From assembly GCF_009727055.1 (NCBI RefSeq), contig NC_052349.1, positions 31,512,193 through 31,576,192 of the forward strand: a stretch of 64,000 bases of DNA, read 5' to 3'. Positions 42,701 through 55,369 of the stretch are shown here, piece by piece. The DNA comes from Benincasa hispida. Taxonomy: Eukaryota > Streptophyta > Magnoliopsida > Cucurbitales > Cucurbitaceae. Within the stretch, counting starts at the first letter, position 1; each line of letters opens with the position of its first letter. The notes under the pieces are model-generated. The model searched no databases. It was not told the DNA's origin and saw only the letters and a list, made by a program, of their open reading frames with translations. The position numbers and the translations under genes were made by a program.

Positions 42701-44936
42701 AATTTATAATTTTGGGAAAGAAAGACGACCTTCAAGACAAAGAAGAAGAGAACTAATAATATTTAATAATATGGATAGCCTAAGTTAATTAACGTTTCTC
42801 TTTGAACCTAAATTAATCTTTGAACCTAAATTAAGCATGCATGAGTGATCTACGGGTAACCTATATCTCAAACATACATGTATTCAACCTTGCTATTTTG
42901 GCAATTAAAACAAGACAGAAATGTGGGGGATAATAAATCCATAGTAAAAGACATGCATTGGTGATTAGAGCGTCAATCCATTCACATATACAAATCTAAT
43001 TTAACCAAAACTCAAAGATGCAAGGAATCGAAATGTAATTAATCAATAAAAGTTCAATTCTTACAAAGTTACATAAGAATTCTTACTCTTAAACTAGGGA
43101 ACTAACTTTAATGACATGCTGTGATGATGTAAACGAGATTAAGCATCATTCAAAAGAAGATAACAACCAAAAAAAAAAAAAATTAAAAACTAAAATTAAA
43201 AAAAAATAGAAGAAGAAGAAGAAAAGAGGTCAAGCTTGGGTGGTGGCCACTCTCTTTCAAACTCTAAAAGAAAATAAATTATTTACAAAAAGTTGCCACA
43301 ACACTGTGGCACCATTTAACAGTGTCGTGACGTTGTCACGTTTACCTCTGTTTACAGGTCTGATTTCGGGATGGCGTTGTGGCATTGTTCGTTGTTTATG
43401 CCTACTACCTTGCAGCCCTGCGCTAGCACCCATCACCAGTTTTTCGACGATAATTTGGTTCATTTTCCTATCTTTTGATCCCGATTGCTTTGGTTGACCT
43501 ATAAATGCTCCATTTTTAGCCTCTTTTGTACCTGAATCGTCTCGAGAGTCTCTAAAACTTGATATCTTGCATATATTCACTTTAAACATTAACTTCTTAA
43601 GAACTAGCCGATAGGGAAAAATATCTTTGTATAGAGCTATTATGGTGTCTGTCATAGTACCTTTGATGCTTAAGTCAATATCTGACCGATCAAGTATAAG
43701 TGATGACAATGAGAATAAATATGGTCTAAGTGCAAGCATATACTGTCGATGAAGTAATAAATCTTGAAGTATTCTAAGAGTCAATCTCACAAGACTATTT
43801 ATGAAATTGAATTTTTCTAAGAAAGAGTTCTTCGATGCAAACCAAGGGGTAACCAGTAAATAAGTGATTTTAAGGTTGAATGTTGAAAAAAATCAGTAAA
43901 CAAAAGTGTTGAATAGGGATACAATTATATTTCAACCAGAAAGACATTGTACCTTAGGCAATGCTATTGCATCATACCAGGACAGTGACTTAAAATGGAT
44001 AGAAAACATCTCCTACTCGATCTTGTGTCAAGTTCCTTTAGGAGCTCTAAGAAACTGCTGCCTATATTTCTATGGGTACTTGGATCTTAGAATAATTTAC
44101 ATCCAAAGTGATATGACAATCATATTTCTAGGCTCATAGTCCCACATTCCTTTGTGACATCAGTTTATATTCTAACCTTTTTAGCATTAGAACTCCAGTA
44201 AATTGCTAGATTAATGATCAGTTTAACTTAACAATATTTATCCATAAACTCAACAAAAGAAATGTGCAAAAGTCAAAGAGGTATGAAGCATGAGCATTGG
44301 TCAAGCCATAAAGCCCTAGGGTATTCATATAGCTTAACCCTTTAAAGAATTTAGCTCATGATTAATAATAAATGACTAGATTTCATTAAATAAAAAATCA
44401 TGACTATGAGGTAAATGTTCAACAAATGAAAAGAAATAGAGAGATAAAATTGTAAAGAGAAACCATAAGAAATGATGAAAATATAATAAGAATGGCCTTG
44501 TGACGATCTCTCCTTCATCCAATCTTTTCTTAGGGTGATTCTCCTTTTTCAAAGACGAATCTCACTAATCCACAAGTTTTCACGAGGTAGAAGTAACCTA
44601 GAGCACTCAAGCCTTAGAGGGACTTTTGTTCTTGAAGCTTGCTAAGTGTTAGGATGAGATTTCAGCCAAGGGATGACTAAATTTCGTTGGTGGAGGGTGG
44701 ATGACGTTTGATAGAGAGTTGATGTTTGAAATGGGAGGCTTCTCCTCCTTTATATTGGCCAAAGTGGTTGAGAAATATCGTAAAATCATGCTCTGGACGT
44801 TTACCCATCATTTTAGGCATTGAATAACAACTTTTACTAAGAAAATAACGACTAGAATGGCTGGGCACGAATATGATAAGTTAGGGCTTAACAAGCATCT
44901 TGGTCAACTTTAACTAAGAAGCTTGTTAGTTATTCG
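42701..44936 (-). mobile_element. Unidentified retroelement-like segment (LTR/leader type)
   Basis: No protein domain was recognised. Read on the minus strand, a TATAAAG box (44748-44754) is followed by a leader-like stretch and short ORFs, which resembles an LTR and untranslated leader of a gypsy-type element. The minus ORF 43257-43790 (177 aa) has no conserved motif I can name. It directly abuts the copia fragment at about 44937. LTR ends were not located, so the class is a guess. Confidence 0.3.
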
Positions 44937-45720
44937 ATGCAAAATTTCAAGAGGATTTTATTACTTTTAAGGCATGGAATTGTATTGCCTAAAGAACAGT
45001 ATCCTAAGACTCCTCAAGAGGTTGAGAAAATGAGACGGATTCCCTATGCATCGGCTGTGAGTAGCCTTACGTATGTCACACTATGTACAAGGCCTGACAT
45101 TTGCTATGCAATTGGGATACTCATTAGATATCAATTCAATCTAGGATATGATCACTGGACCGCAGTTAAGACAATCCTCAAGTATCTTAGGAGAACAAGG
45201 GACTACATGTTTGTGTATAGGGCTAAGGATTTGATCCTTATAGGATACACTGACTTTGATTGTCAGACTGATGAAGATTCTAGGAAATCCACATGAGGAT
45301 CAGTGTTCACTCTTAATGGAGAGGTTGTAGTCTGTCGTAGCATAAAGCAAGGCTGCATTGCTAATTCTACCATGAAGGAAGAGTATGTAACTGCTAAGGA
45401 AATTGTCTGGCTCAGGAAGTTTTTGATAAACTTGCAAGTTGTTCCTAATATTTCAATGCCTATCATCTTTTATTGTGATAATAGTGTTATTGTGGAAAAT
45501 TCCAAGGAGCCTAGAATACACAAAAGAGAAAAACATATAGACTGCAAGTATATATGATACAAGAGATTGTGCAATGAGGAGACATGATTGTCACAAAGAT
45601 TGCTTCAGAGCACAATGTTGTTGATCCATTTACAAAGGCTCTCACAGCTAAAGTTTTTTAGGGCCACCTGAAGAGTTTGGATCTATGGGACTTGTATCAT
45701 CTTGTCTAGGGCAAGTGAAA
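44937..45720 (+). pseudogene. Copia reverse transcriptase C-terminus and RNase H
   Basis: The frame gives MRRIPYASAVSSLTYVTLCT and RPDICYAIGI, the end of Ty1/copia reverse transcriptase. RNase H follows: LILIGYTDFDCQTDEDSRKS, then a TGA at 45294, GSVFTLNGEVVVCRSIKQGC, STMKEEYVTAKEIVWLRKFL, IFYCDNSVIVENSKEPR and HKREKHIDCKYI. The usual catalytic pattern D...E...D (YTD, EEY, CDN) is recognisable. Several stops interrupt it. It is cut at its 5' side near 44937 and continues to a polypurine tract and 3' LTR. Confidence 0.88.
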
Positions 45721-45808
45721 GATGTTACTAATTATAGTGTATGCCTTAGTTTATTATATTGTGTACTTTACTTGTATTATACCTTATATTGTACAAACCA
45801 CTAGCTTT

Positions 45809-45823
45809 AGGACAAGTAGGAGA
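45809..45823 (+). other. Polypurine tract of the plus-strand copia element
   Basis: AGGACAAGTAGGAGA lies directly before the LTR start TGTTAGGGTTGG. This is the copia plus-strand primer pattern (caagtgggagattgtt in intact relatives). Confidence 0.75.
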
Positions 45824-45824
45824 T

Positions 45825-47777
45825 TGTTAGGGTTGGTATTCTAAATCTCATGGTTCTCGTAGTTTGTATTCTGTATATAAATTATTTATTTAGTAAAATA
45901 ATGAGTTATTTTATTCAACGTTTAGACTATATTAACTCGATCCAATAAACTAAAATCTGAGATTATTTTATGTAATTCAAACATGTATATGGTTAACATA
46001 TAGGTGGATCATGTTTAAGTAATAACCTAAAGGGTTTGTAGTATATGGATAAGTTTGGGTCCCTTATTCTAGTGACACTACGGATACAACTCACTTTGTA
46101 ATTATTATAATAGTTATAAAGTGTTACAAACAATGTGATCCTAATTGTTCATGTGGAGACGTGTGAGTGGGGGTATCCTATACAAAGAGTTTGTCTAAGT
46201 CCAGACCACGAAATGATTAGTCTCTCTTTATAACGTCGTTAATTGAAGAGAGTAACATTTCATAGGATGACCATAGGTGACTCAACCCTTAATCTTGAGT
46301 GAGTTATATACCTTAGTCTATGAGGGCAGTCCTTTGATCTGTACGAGTGAGAATGGCTGGATCCAGCGACTCAATAAACCTACCATTTTAGGGATTTGTC
46401 CTAGTAGGGAGCTAAGAACATAGCTACACAAGATGACATTCACTATTTCCCATCTTTAGGGTAAATAAATGACTTGCTCGCTTTTGGGCTGATTCCGAGT
46501 CTTGAATATTGAGGCCTCACCCTCTTACTGGCCCAAGAGGGATTAGTTTTAATTGAACTATAAATTGTTTGTTCATTAAAGAAGTCGGTGGTACTTAAGA
46601 AGTTAGATGTAATTATTGAGATATAATGGTAATTTGACCAAGCTGTAATTATGAGCGATTCGTGAAGGATCAACTTATTATTGGTTGGTTATATCCATGG
46701 ACAGAAAAATATATCTACAATACGAAAAGAGTGCAGATGTGGGTTTTTAGTAGAGTGACATCCAGTTAATAAATATCGATTAATTTATAAAGAGTTTAAT
46801 TAATTAATATTGTATCATTGAAGCTTCTAATCTGTAGGTTTATTAGATCCTCTTGTTAGCTCAATAAGGGTAAAACAAGAATCAATTAGTTTTGGATTGA
46901 TTTAAATTGTTCAAGTTAAACTGGAATTAATTATATGGGATATAATTAATATAATGTATATGGATACATTATAATATAAAGTTAATTTTGAATAAGATTC
47001 AAAATTATATTTTATGAGAGACATATTTGAAGATTCAAATATTATATGAATGAGATTCATATAAAACTATAGCTTAATTAATATTAATAAGATTCATATT
47101 AAACTATAAGTTATGTGAGAGAATATTATTTGAATATGATTCAAATGAAATTAAATATCTGATAATTAATTAATTAATTAATATTATTTAAATACATATG
47201 TATTAAATTTGATTTAATATATACTATTAAATATTTTTTAAATAAGAAAATAACTTTCTTGGGAGTTATTTGTGAAGTAGTGGATGAGGAGTTATAACCT
47301 CCCCTCTAACTATTTCATCTTCACTCATGAAAAGAGAAGGAGTAGTTTTTTCCTATTGATTCATTCATACACATTATAGAAATAGAGGAAGAGTTTCTCT
47401 CTGCACAAATTCTTCTTCTCCCTCACACAAAAGCTTTTTCTCACAATAACTCTTCCTACCAAATTAAGGATCCCACAATCCTTGATCCTTGTCCAGAGAA
47501 TAGATAGGAAACCGAGTAGTAGTGTCTTTCTACGGATTTGTGTTTATTCGTGAGTTTGGGAAGAAGCTCTGGTCTTCATGAGTTCGTGAAAATGAGGAGG
47601 ACTGCATTGGACAAAGTCTTCAAGACGTATTCTTCTATTTCCCTTAAAAGCATGTCGTATGTATATATGTTTATCCTGTATATATTATATGATTTCCTTG
47701 TTTTTTCAAACATTTCTAAAATGAATTACATTGGCATATGCGTTCACACACTTCCACAATGGAATTCCATTCCTTCA
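45825..47777 (+). mobile_element. Copia 3' LTR, plus strand, 1,953 bp
   Basis: Starts TGTTAGGGTTGGTATTC after the polypurine tract and ends CCATTCCTTCA at 47777. The start and end both match the minus-strand LTR at 58752-60759 (TGTTAGGGTTGATG and GTTCCTTCA). The ORF at 47538-47897 (+) runs through its end and is not credible. Minus-strand gag sequence of another copy begins immediately after it. Confidence 0.8.
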
Positions 47778-48818
47778 CTACAGTCATCATTGAGACGACC
47801 TCCCAATTTCAACCTACATGGTCATCTCGCCAGTCCCAAGCTGCAACCAGGAACTAATTCCCTGAAAAAAAGAACAAACGTGATTAGTGGCCCCTGAATC
47901 AACTATCCAGGTCAAATCATCATTCTCCACTAAACAAGTTTCAAAACTAGTAAATCATATTTACTTTGTGTGGCCTTCTTTTTCTCTGCCAAATACTTGG
48001 ACCAGTTTCATTTCTAGTGCACCTCCTGATTGTAATAGAAACAATTTCCTTTTGCAACCTTGGCTTTTTTGCCTTTGTGGGCTGCAACTTGATTAGCTTT
48101 ATTCCCTTTATCACCCTTCTTCCATTTCTTTGTGCCAGAGGAAGAAGGCACAAACTTAGTTCCAGAGGTCGAACCTCTATAGAAATTTTGAGAGGAATTA
48201 GCAATATTTGCCTCCCCTTTCTATCCTTTGACTTCATCAGACTCATTAGTATATAGTTAGTTTAGGAAGGTGGTAAGGTTATAATCAAGCTTGTTCATAA
48301 CAGCATTGCTATAGAACTGTAGTAAATTGTTTAGTAAAGATTCCAGAATAATGCTCACTTGATTGGACTCATCAATGATGACCCCATTCATATCCACCAC
48401 ATTGAAGCGGGCCATCATATTGAGAACATGTTCTCACACTATGGTCCCCTTGTTCATACAGGCATTGAAAATGAATTTCAGAGCATCATACTTAATCTAA
48501 ATGGACAGTCGTCCAAACATCTCTCACAATATGCCCATGATCTTGCGTGTAGTGACCATGTTCTTGTGTTTCTTAGCCAAGATTTCAGTTAAGCTGGCAA
48601 GAATATAGGTTATGGTCTTGTCGTTTGCCTTCATCCACCTTTCGCATGCATCTTGAACATTTCGAGATGCAATGAGAGTGGGACTTGAGGACACTCCTCC
48701 AATAAGACAAACTTCAAGTTGTCAATGATTAGTATAGTGTTAATCGTACTTTTCCAAGTCGTATAATTATCGCAGTTAGTTTATCAACACTAAGCAAGTT
48801 TATAGTAACGGTAGTCAT
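47778..48818 (-). pseudogene. Copia gag remnant (copy B)
   Basis: Minus-strand sequence from an ATG at 48816-48818 (MTTVTINLLSVDKL) to 47778 runs parallel to the gag at 55370-56360. The shared 3' block around 47860-48060 is the zinc-knuckle and tail region: the frames of 'cactaaacaagtttc' and 'ggccttctttttctctgcca' match the second copy almost base for base. Frameshifts and stops are frequent. It is truncated where the plus-strand LTR ends. Confidence 0.7.
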
Positions 48819-50559
48819 ATTGAAATTTGCTGAAACCAAACAAATTATTTATGTTAGAAAATGTTTTAGTTTTTAAATCCAATCAAGTTTAGAAAATTTT
48901 AATAAACCCTATGTGACATTCAATTTTGTAATGATGCTTTAGTGATTTAGGATAAAAGCCACCGAAGGGTGGTCAGTCATCCCTTCATTTAATTAAGACA
49001 CTCTCAACCAATTATTACACCATAATAACTCTTACTCCTTAAAAAAGCGCTAGGGTGACTCACCACTTGATATACGAATGTTAAATTGAAAGCACTGACA
49101 ACAATTGTGACAACAAAAATACTCATAACAAATAAACAAGTAAAAACACACAACAATTTGTAACCTAGTTTGGTGGTAAACACCTATGTCTGGGGGGCAA
49201 GACAATCCACTAATATTAAAAAGTTAAGAAATTTACAGAATAATACTTATCTGTAATACACCAACTACTACAGTGGCTCACGTAAAGCTTAACTCATACT
49301 GCACTTAGGCTCTCTCTAGATATGACTCCATCTCAACTAAACTTAGGGTCCTCTTAAGTATGTTAATATTAGCATCTGATACTTCGGCACCCGACAGTGT
49401 GGAGACTTATTTTAACTTGATTATCTTCCTCTTGAATTAGTGAACTCCTTTCATCGACAACTCTTAGGTCCCCCTAAGATAGAAAACTCCTCCTCTGAAG
49501 CTGAGTCTTAGGCTCCCCTATGACTGAGAATCCTTACTCTGGCAGCAATGACTTAGACTCCCCCTAAGACCTTAAATCTCTTCAAAGTGTTTCACCCAAT
49601 GAATGAAGAACATGCACAGCGGAATAGTGAGCAAACAAGCAAGAACAAGATGTAGAATAGTTTGGCTGGAGTATAGAAAAACGAATTGATCAATTACACA
49701 AATGCGAAAACTCTAAATGATATGCAACACTCACTTTAAATAAACAAATCCAATAAAGAAAATAAGTCATCATATGGAATCAAAAGTCGTGCTTAAAAAA
49801 AAGAACATATCAGACTAAATATCAAACCGAATATTTCTAGATATGGAAAAATATTCTGCAAGAAAATACTCTAATGTCACAACTAGATGTTGATACTTTA
49901 TTTGAGACATCTGTAGAACCACTACCTTAAAGCAAATTATAAAGCCAAAAAAAAAATCTCCAAAAAGCTCCCCCTTTAGCTTATAATTTGTTTATAGGTA
50001 GAACAAAAACAAACTACCATTCAACAATAAGCAAAGATGCTGAAAAAAAGTCTTGCAGAAAACAATAATATCATTAGAACAATACAAACAAGCTAAAACA
50101 TATCAGTCCTTAGAGTAAAAACACATCATAATAAGGGAAAATAGTTAGAAACCTCTATCAAACCAAACCATAAATAACTCCCCCTTTCTCGCTGTATAAA
50201 AAAAAAAAAAAAACATCAACGTCGTTATTGAGAAGAGGAAGCACCCACATCCCAAGATAAAACAGACCGCATGATCTGTAACAACTCCACTTTCTAGGAC
50301 TACTAAAAAGGGGATCGGTACTGCATGCATGCATAAATATTCTCATTGATAAAGTAAATTAAAGAAAATAATCATAATCTTAAACTGCATTAAGTATATA
50401 AAAAAATGTTCTAACATATCTCAAAATCTTAAATTGTTCAACTCAGACATCCTTTTTAACAAGAAACAATTTATAAAAAAAAAGAATAAATAAATAGATA
50501 AATTAATTAATTAAATTATGATAAATCCATGAATGGATAAAAACAAAACATACAAAAAT
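48819..50559 (-). other. Probable copia leader/LTR remnants
   Basis: 48830-49010 matches 56370-56560, upstream of the other gag copy. Beyond 49010 the two diverge. A segment around 49160-49210, read on the minus strand (GATTGTCTTGCCCCCCAGAC, ATAGGTGTTTACCACCAAAC), is a motif I associate with LTRs of other copia families. Repeated 'ctccccctaaga' blocks lie at 49470-49575. No gene is seen. Confidence 0.35.
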
Positions 50560-52475
50560 ATAAACAGTCAAATCCGGAAGCGAATTCTGGTTCCTTTGGC
50601 ACTATCATGGATTCCTCTTGTCAGTCGCCCGTGTGTCCTTGCCCTTACCTGAAAAAAAATAAGGATAAAGGTTGAGTATAAAATACTCAGTAAGTGATCC
50701 AATTATCGGGATCAGACTATGCATCCACGAGCAAAGAAAAAAAATAGCCTGTGGCTCATACAGTTACATCGGTTTTTTATGATGAAAGGGAAATCAAAAG
50801 ACGTACTATCTTGCCTTGAAACGCATGTCTAGCGGCTCGTAGACACACCGTCAAACATGATAATAACATGAACGGTAACTCGTCGACCCATGCATGTCTA
50901 GCGGCCCGTAAGCACACCGTCAAACATAATAATAACATGAACGTTAACCTGTCGATTCACGCATGTCTAGCAGCCCGTAGGCACACCGTCAAAACATGAA
51001 ACATGAAAATAAAAGTAACATGAACATAAACATATCGGCTCACGTATGTCTAGTGGCCCGTAGGCACACCGTCAAACATGATAATAACATGAACGTTAAC
51101 CTGTCGGTTCACGCATGTCTAGCGGCCCGTAGGTACACCGTCAAACATAGTAATAACACGCGTCAAGGCAAGACAATAAACCACTCTACTGGTCTATTCA
51201 TGCATCACATACATAATATCAGTACTGATTATAATTTTAACATGCTCATAATACTTGTAACCATCATGCAACTAGCAAAACATAATATCAAACAAAATCA
51301 TGTTCCAGAGTCAACCAAGTAACTTGATAAGTCTAATCTAGATCGCCTGGCACGAAGGCACCAGTAATAGTATCACTTACCTCAACTTGGTCACAAAAAT
51401 CCATGCAAATAATTCCTTAAAACCTTTGGAAAACTTGAATCAACCCAAAGTTGTGGCTTGATTTAAGACAAATTCCAAAACTTGATTCAAGTAGCCAATC
51501 TGATCAAGAATTAATTCCAAAATCAATAACTTATTTTTTTTTTCCACTATCACTCTCAAGCCCAAAGAATAACCAACCAACTTACACAAAACTTACCAAA
51601 ATTGAAACTCTTCGATGAAGAGAATGGTCCTTTCTTTGTTAGCAACGCCTCGAAATCCAAATCCTGAAAGTCGACACCATGGGTAACACTAAAATCGTTT
51701 CCAACACCAAAAGGCACTTTAAAAAGACTCAACACCAAACCTTGCCCAAAACAATCCAATTCTTACCCAATCTAAAAAAGACAGAGGCGGCGAACGGAAT
51801 GGCAAGGAGGCGGCGCTACTCGCGGCGGCGAGAAGCTCACGGTGGTGGCTGGAACTCACGGCGGCGGCGACGGAACAGCGAGGCACTGCTTGCAGTGGCG
51901 CTGGCGAAGAGATCCGGCGAGGTGAGGCTTCTTGCAACGGCGTTGGCGAGGAAATCCGACGATGTTGCTTGAGGTGGCGTCGGAACGACAAGGCTGGCGG
52001 CTGGAAGGTGGATGGCGGCAGTTGAAAGGTGTTGGCGGCTAGGGCTGGAAGTAAAAGAAGAAGAAGAAGGGAAGGAAAAAGGGTTGCATGCGTGTGGGTT
52101 GAGGAGAGAGAGATAAGTAAATTTAATTTACTTTTTTTTCATTCCTTTAACCCTTTCCATAAATATATATAACCAAATTAAACTCTTCCTTTTCCCTTAA
52201 AAAACAAATTCCTTAATTATCTCCCAAAAAATATATATACTTATATATATATTTTCCTTTTCCTTAAAAAAAAAAAAAAAAATCTAATATACACATTTAA
52301 TTATCTCCATAGATAACCAAATCTCCCAAAATATAAGCCAAAATAAAGCTCAATTAATTCCAAATAATTAAATCATATTTTAGCTTAACCCAAAAACATA
52401 AATCTCATATAATTTATTCAAGTAGCCAACAATAAAAAAAAACTTAATTACAAAATAAAAAGTCAGGATGTTACA
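50560..52475 (-). mobile_element. LTR-like repeat, minus strand
   Basis: On the minus strand it begins TGTAACATCCTGACTTTTTA at 52475, a start I know from plant gypsy LTRs. Its left part carries TTTGGCACTATCATGGATTC and GATAAAGGTTGAGTATAAAA, blocks common in dispersed plant repeats. A 69-bp tandem array lies inside (50821-51165). A GC-rich stretch at 51780-52040 with many ggcgg triplets gives overlapping ORFs on both strands that I do not accept. The left boundary is uncertain. Confidence 0.45.
50821..51165 (+). repeat. Five ~69-bp tandem repeats
   Basis: ACGCATGTCTAGCGGCCCGT followed by AGGCACACCGTCAAACATGA and ACATGAACGTTAACCTGTCG recurs five times. The third copy is longer by an internal duplication of about 15 bp. 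Both the repeat and its flanks are inside the LTR-like segment. Confidence 0.92.
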
Positions 52476-52652
52476 TGATGAGTAAAACCTCATCCACTTC
52501 TGTTTTTTTCTTTTGAAGCTGGTGCACCAAAGACTCCAAATCACGGGATGTAGTGGAAAGCAACTGAAGAATACGACCAGCAAACATAGAAGCTATTAAA
52601 TCTCAACTTGAACCATGAAGATGATAAGTAATCGTGGTAGTATCCAGATCAA
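52476..52652 (-). other. Short spacer with a possible coding remnant
   Basis: One minus-strand frame reads MFAGRILQLLSTTSRDLESL and VHQLQKKKTEVDEVLLI, which looks protein-like (a charged helix). I do not recognise the family. It lies between two LTRs, so it is probably part of an older gene or element. Confidence 0.3.
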
Positions 52653-54476
52653 TGTTGGGTTGTATGTCCTAAACTCGCAGTTTGTAAAGTGAAACATATT
52701 CTATTATCAATAAAGATGTTACTTGACATTACTTCAATAAAGTTGTTATTGAATCTATAAATTGCACTTATAAAGTCTAAATCCAATAAACTAAGATCCA
52801 TGGCTATTATATGAATACTTGAACATTATGTGGAGACATAAAAGTAGATTATGTTCGAGTAAATAGTCAAAATGATCTATAGTATACGAAAAAGGTTGGG
52901 TGCCTTATTTTGGTAACAGTATCGGATGCGGCTCACTCTATAGTTGTTACAGTTTGTTGTCAGATGCTACAAATGAAATGATCCTGATTCATTCATGTAT
53001 TGACATGAGGAGTGGGGACATCCTTTGTAATGAGTTTGTATAAGATCAGACCAAGAAATAAGTCACTCTTATTTTATAACACTGTTTACTATTTAAGACT
53101 GACTATTTTGCTTAGATGACCTAGGCAACTCGATCTTAATCCTGAGCTAACTATGAACTCCTGTTTATTCAGGATTATCCTTAGATTTTCATAGGTGAAG
53201 GTTGGCTCAATAGCGCCGACTCAATAAGCCTCTCATTTCAGGGGTAAGATTGGGTAGATAACTGGAGACATATGGTGCAATAAGGAATTCACGCCTATTT
53301 GAGTTAGGGATAGGAAAAAGGTTGTTCTCTTAAGTACTGTATTTAGGTTTTGAACAAGTGGCTCTACCCTCTCATTGGCCGGAGAAGGATCCAGTTTAAT
53401 GATTGAATCATAAACCAATTGTTCATTAGAGAATCAGTGGAACTTAAGGAGCAAGATGTAATATCGGGGGTAAAACAACATATTGACCCAGCCGATATTA
53501 TGAACAACCTGTGAAGGGTCGACTTACTGATTATGGTTAAATTAAGTGGAAACAAATATATCTACAGTGAGGAGAGTGCAACTATCGAGCTATAGTGGTG
53601 TGATTTGATAGTTAACGAATACTGATTAATTTGGTCTAAAGAGTTTTAGCCAATTAATCTTAAATCGTTGGAGCTCACAATCTGTAGGTCCATAACGTCC
53701 TTCTACTAGATCGTAAAACATAAAAATCTTGAATTAATAAATTGATTGAATTTGGAATGATATCAATTTGAAGTATTCAAATTGAACTTCAAATTGAAAT
53801 GTTCAAATAGAAATTAGGGTTTGAATTCAAATAAGTTCAAATTCAAATTAGGGCTTGATTTGATATAATTAAATGTTTAATTTATCAAAATTAAATAAAA
53901 TTGGAGATTTTATAATATTTAAATATTGATTACATGAATAATATTTATGTTTAAAATTAGGTGTGTGATTAATTTAATATTTGATATTAAATTGTTATTT
54001 AATTAATTAAATATGTTTAATTAATTAAAATCAAATTAATTTTCAATTTCAATTCAATTTGAGAAATTTAATTTTGATGTTTTAATTAATTATGAATTAA
54101 TTAAATTAATTAATTAATTTTGGAATTAATTAAAATTTGATTTTGAAAAACAAAATTTGGAAATTTATGGTTTAGTGGGATTTTCCCACAAAATCATTAT
54201 GAAGAAGGTGTTTCCTCCTAATCACACCACTTATCCACTTGAACAATCAACTTTGGTGCTAGCATTCAGATTGTCCATCAATGCTTGCAAGAAGGGAGTT
54301 GATAAAAAGCTCCCCATTTTTTGTTGAAGAGAGGTTAAGGTTGCTGGAAATGGTTTCTGTTGCAACTTTTATCTTCACCTGAAAACTCATCCAATTCCCT
54401 TAAAAAATTCACTCCATTTTTTGAGTTCCACCACTCAAATTCAAGGCTGAAAATAGTAGAGAAGATCTCTTAGTGA
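52653..54476 (+). mobile_element. Copia-type LTR, plus strand
   Basis: Starts TGTTGGGTTGTATGTCC at 52653 and follows the common LTR layout: AAAAGGTTGGGTGCCTTATT hairpin relic near 52890, 'ctcattggcc' and 'cctgtgaagggtcgactta' blocks, then AT-rich repeats of 'aattaattaa' type (53870-54160). It ends where integrase sequence of the minus-strand copia starts near 54476. No internal region of its own is seen, so it is a solo or truncated LTR. Confidence 0.6.
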
Positions 54477-55358
54477 TCTCTATTGCATAACCGCAAAACG
54501 AGTCAGGTAAGGAAGCGTAACTCATCATAGACCGAACCATGTCCAACAGGGTTCGATTTCTCCTTTTTGATACACCATTTTGCTGAGGTGTACCAGATGC
54601 TGAGAGTTAGGATACAATTCCATTTTCTATCATGTAGTTATGGAATGTTAAATCCATAAACTCTCCACCTCGATCAAATTGACATGTTTTAATCGTTCTA
54701 TTTAATGTATTTTCAACTTCAACCTTGAATTCTTTGAACTTTTCAATAGATTCAGACTTATGTTACATTAAATAAACGTACCAATATCTTGAATAATCAT
54801 CAGTAAAAATGATGAAATATTCATAACCTCCCCTAGCTTTTACATTCATTAGACCACAAAGGTCTGAATGCACTAGCTCTAGAGGTTCTTTGGCCCTATG
54901 ACCTTTTCCAGTAAAAGGTCTTTTAGTCATCTTGCCTTCAAGGCATGACTCACACATAGGTAAAAAAAAATTTCTAACTCACTTAGAAGTCTATTCTTCA
55001 CCAATCTCTCTATCCTATTGAGATTAATGTGTCCTAGTCTTATGTGCCAAAGTTGTGCATTTTCCTTAAGAGAAATTCTAAGTCTCTTATGTTGAGTTAC
55101 AACAGTTTTAAACATCTCTATGTTATAGAGGGCATTTATTGCTAACAGCCTTAGCACATACAAATTGTTTTCTAATTTTGCAGAACATATATCAACACCA
55201 TTATTTGTAAGAAACACTTTATTAAAAATAATTTGATAAGAATGTTCTAATAAGCACTTTATAGAAACTAAGTTCCTTTTTAAATCATAAACTACAAATT
55301 CATCTCTTAAAATAAGAAATTTGTTATTTAAAGTCAACCAGAGACCTCCCACTGCCAC
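54477..55358 (-). pseudogene. Copia GAG-pre-integrase and integrase fragment
   Basis: The minus-strand frame from 55358 contains LWHIRLGHINLNRIERLVKN, the GAG-pre-integrase motif, then CESCLEGKMTKRPFTGKGHR (integrase zinc domain), LVHSDLCGLMNVKARGGYEY and FIIFTDDYSRYWYVYLM (first Asp of the integrase core, HSD). In other frames CQFDRGGEFMDL and GTPQQNGVSKRRNRTLLDMV continue the core with the second Asp and the QNG..ER-type Glu motif. It breaks off at FCGYAIE near 54477. One frameshift near 54950 and several stops mark it as dead. Confidence 0.85.
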
Positions 55359-55369
55359 AGCTGAGACGA

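Noticed and set aside
43257..43790. Minus-strand ORF of 177 aa
   Set aside because: Composition is gene-like in parts but no motif could be named and it lies in a repeat-like segment; treated as part of an unassigned element.
51679..51991. Overlapping plus and minus ORFs rich in Arg/Ala (97 and 90 aa)
   Set aside because: Both come from ggcgg-rich low-complexity DNA in an LTR-like segment; open frames on both strands indicate base composition, not coding.
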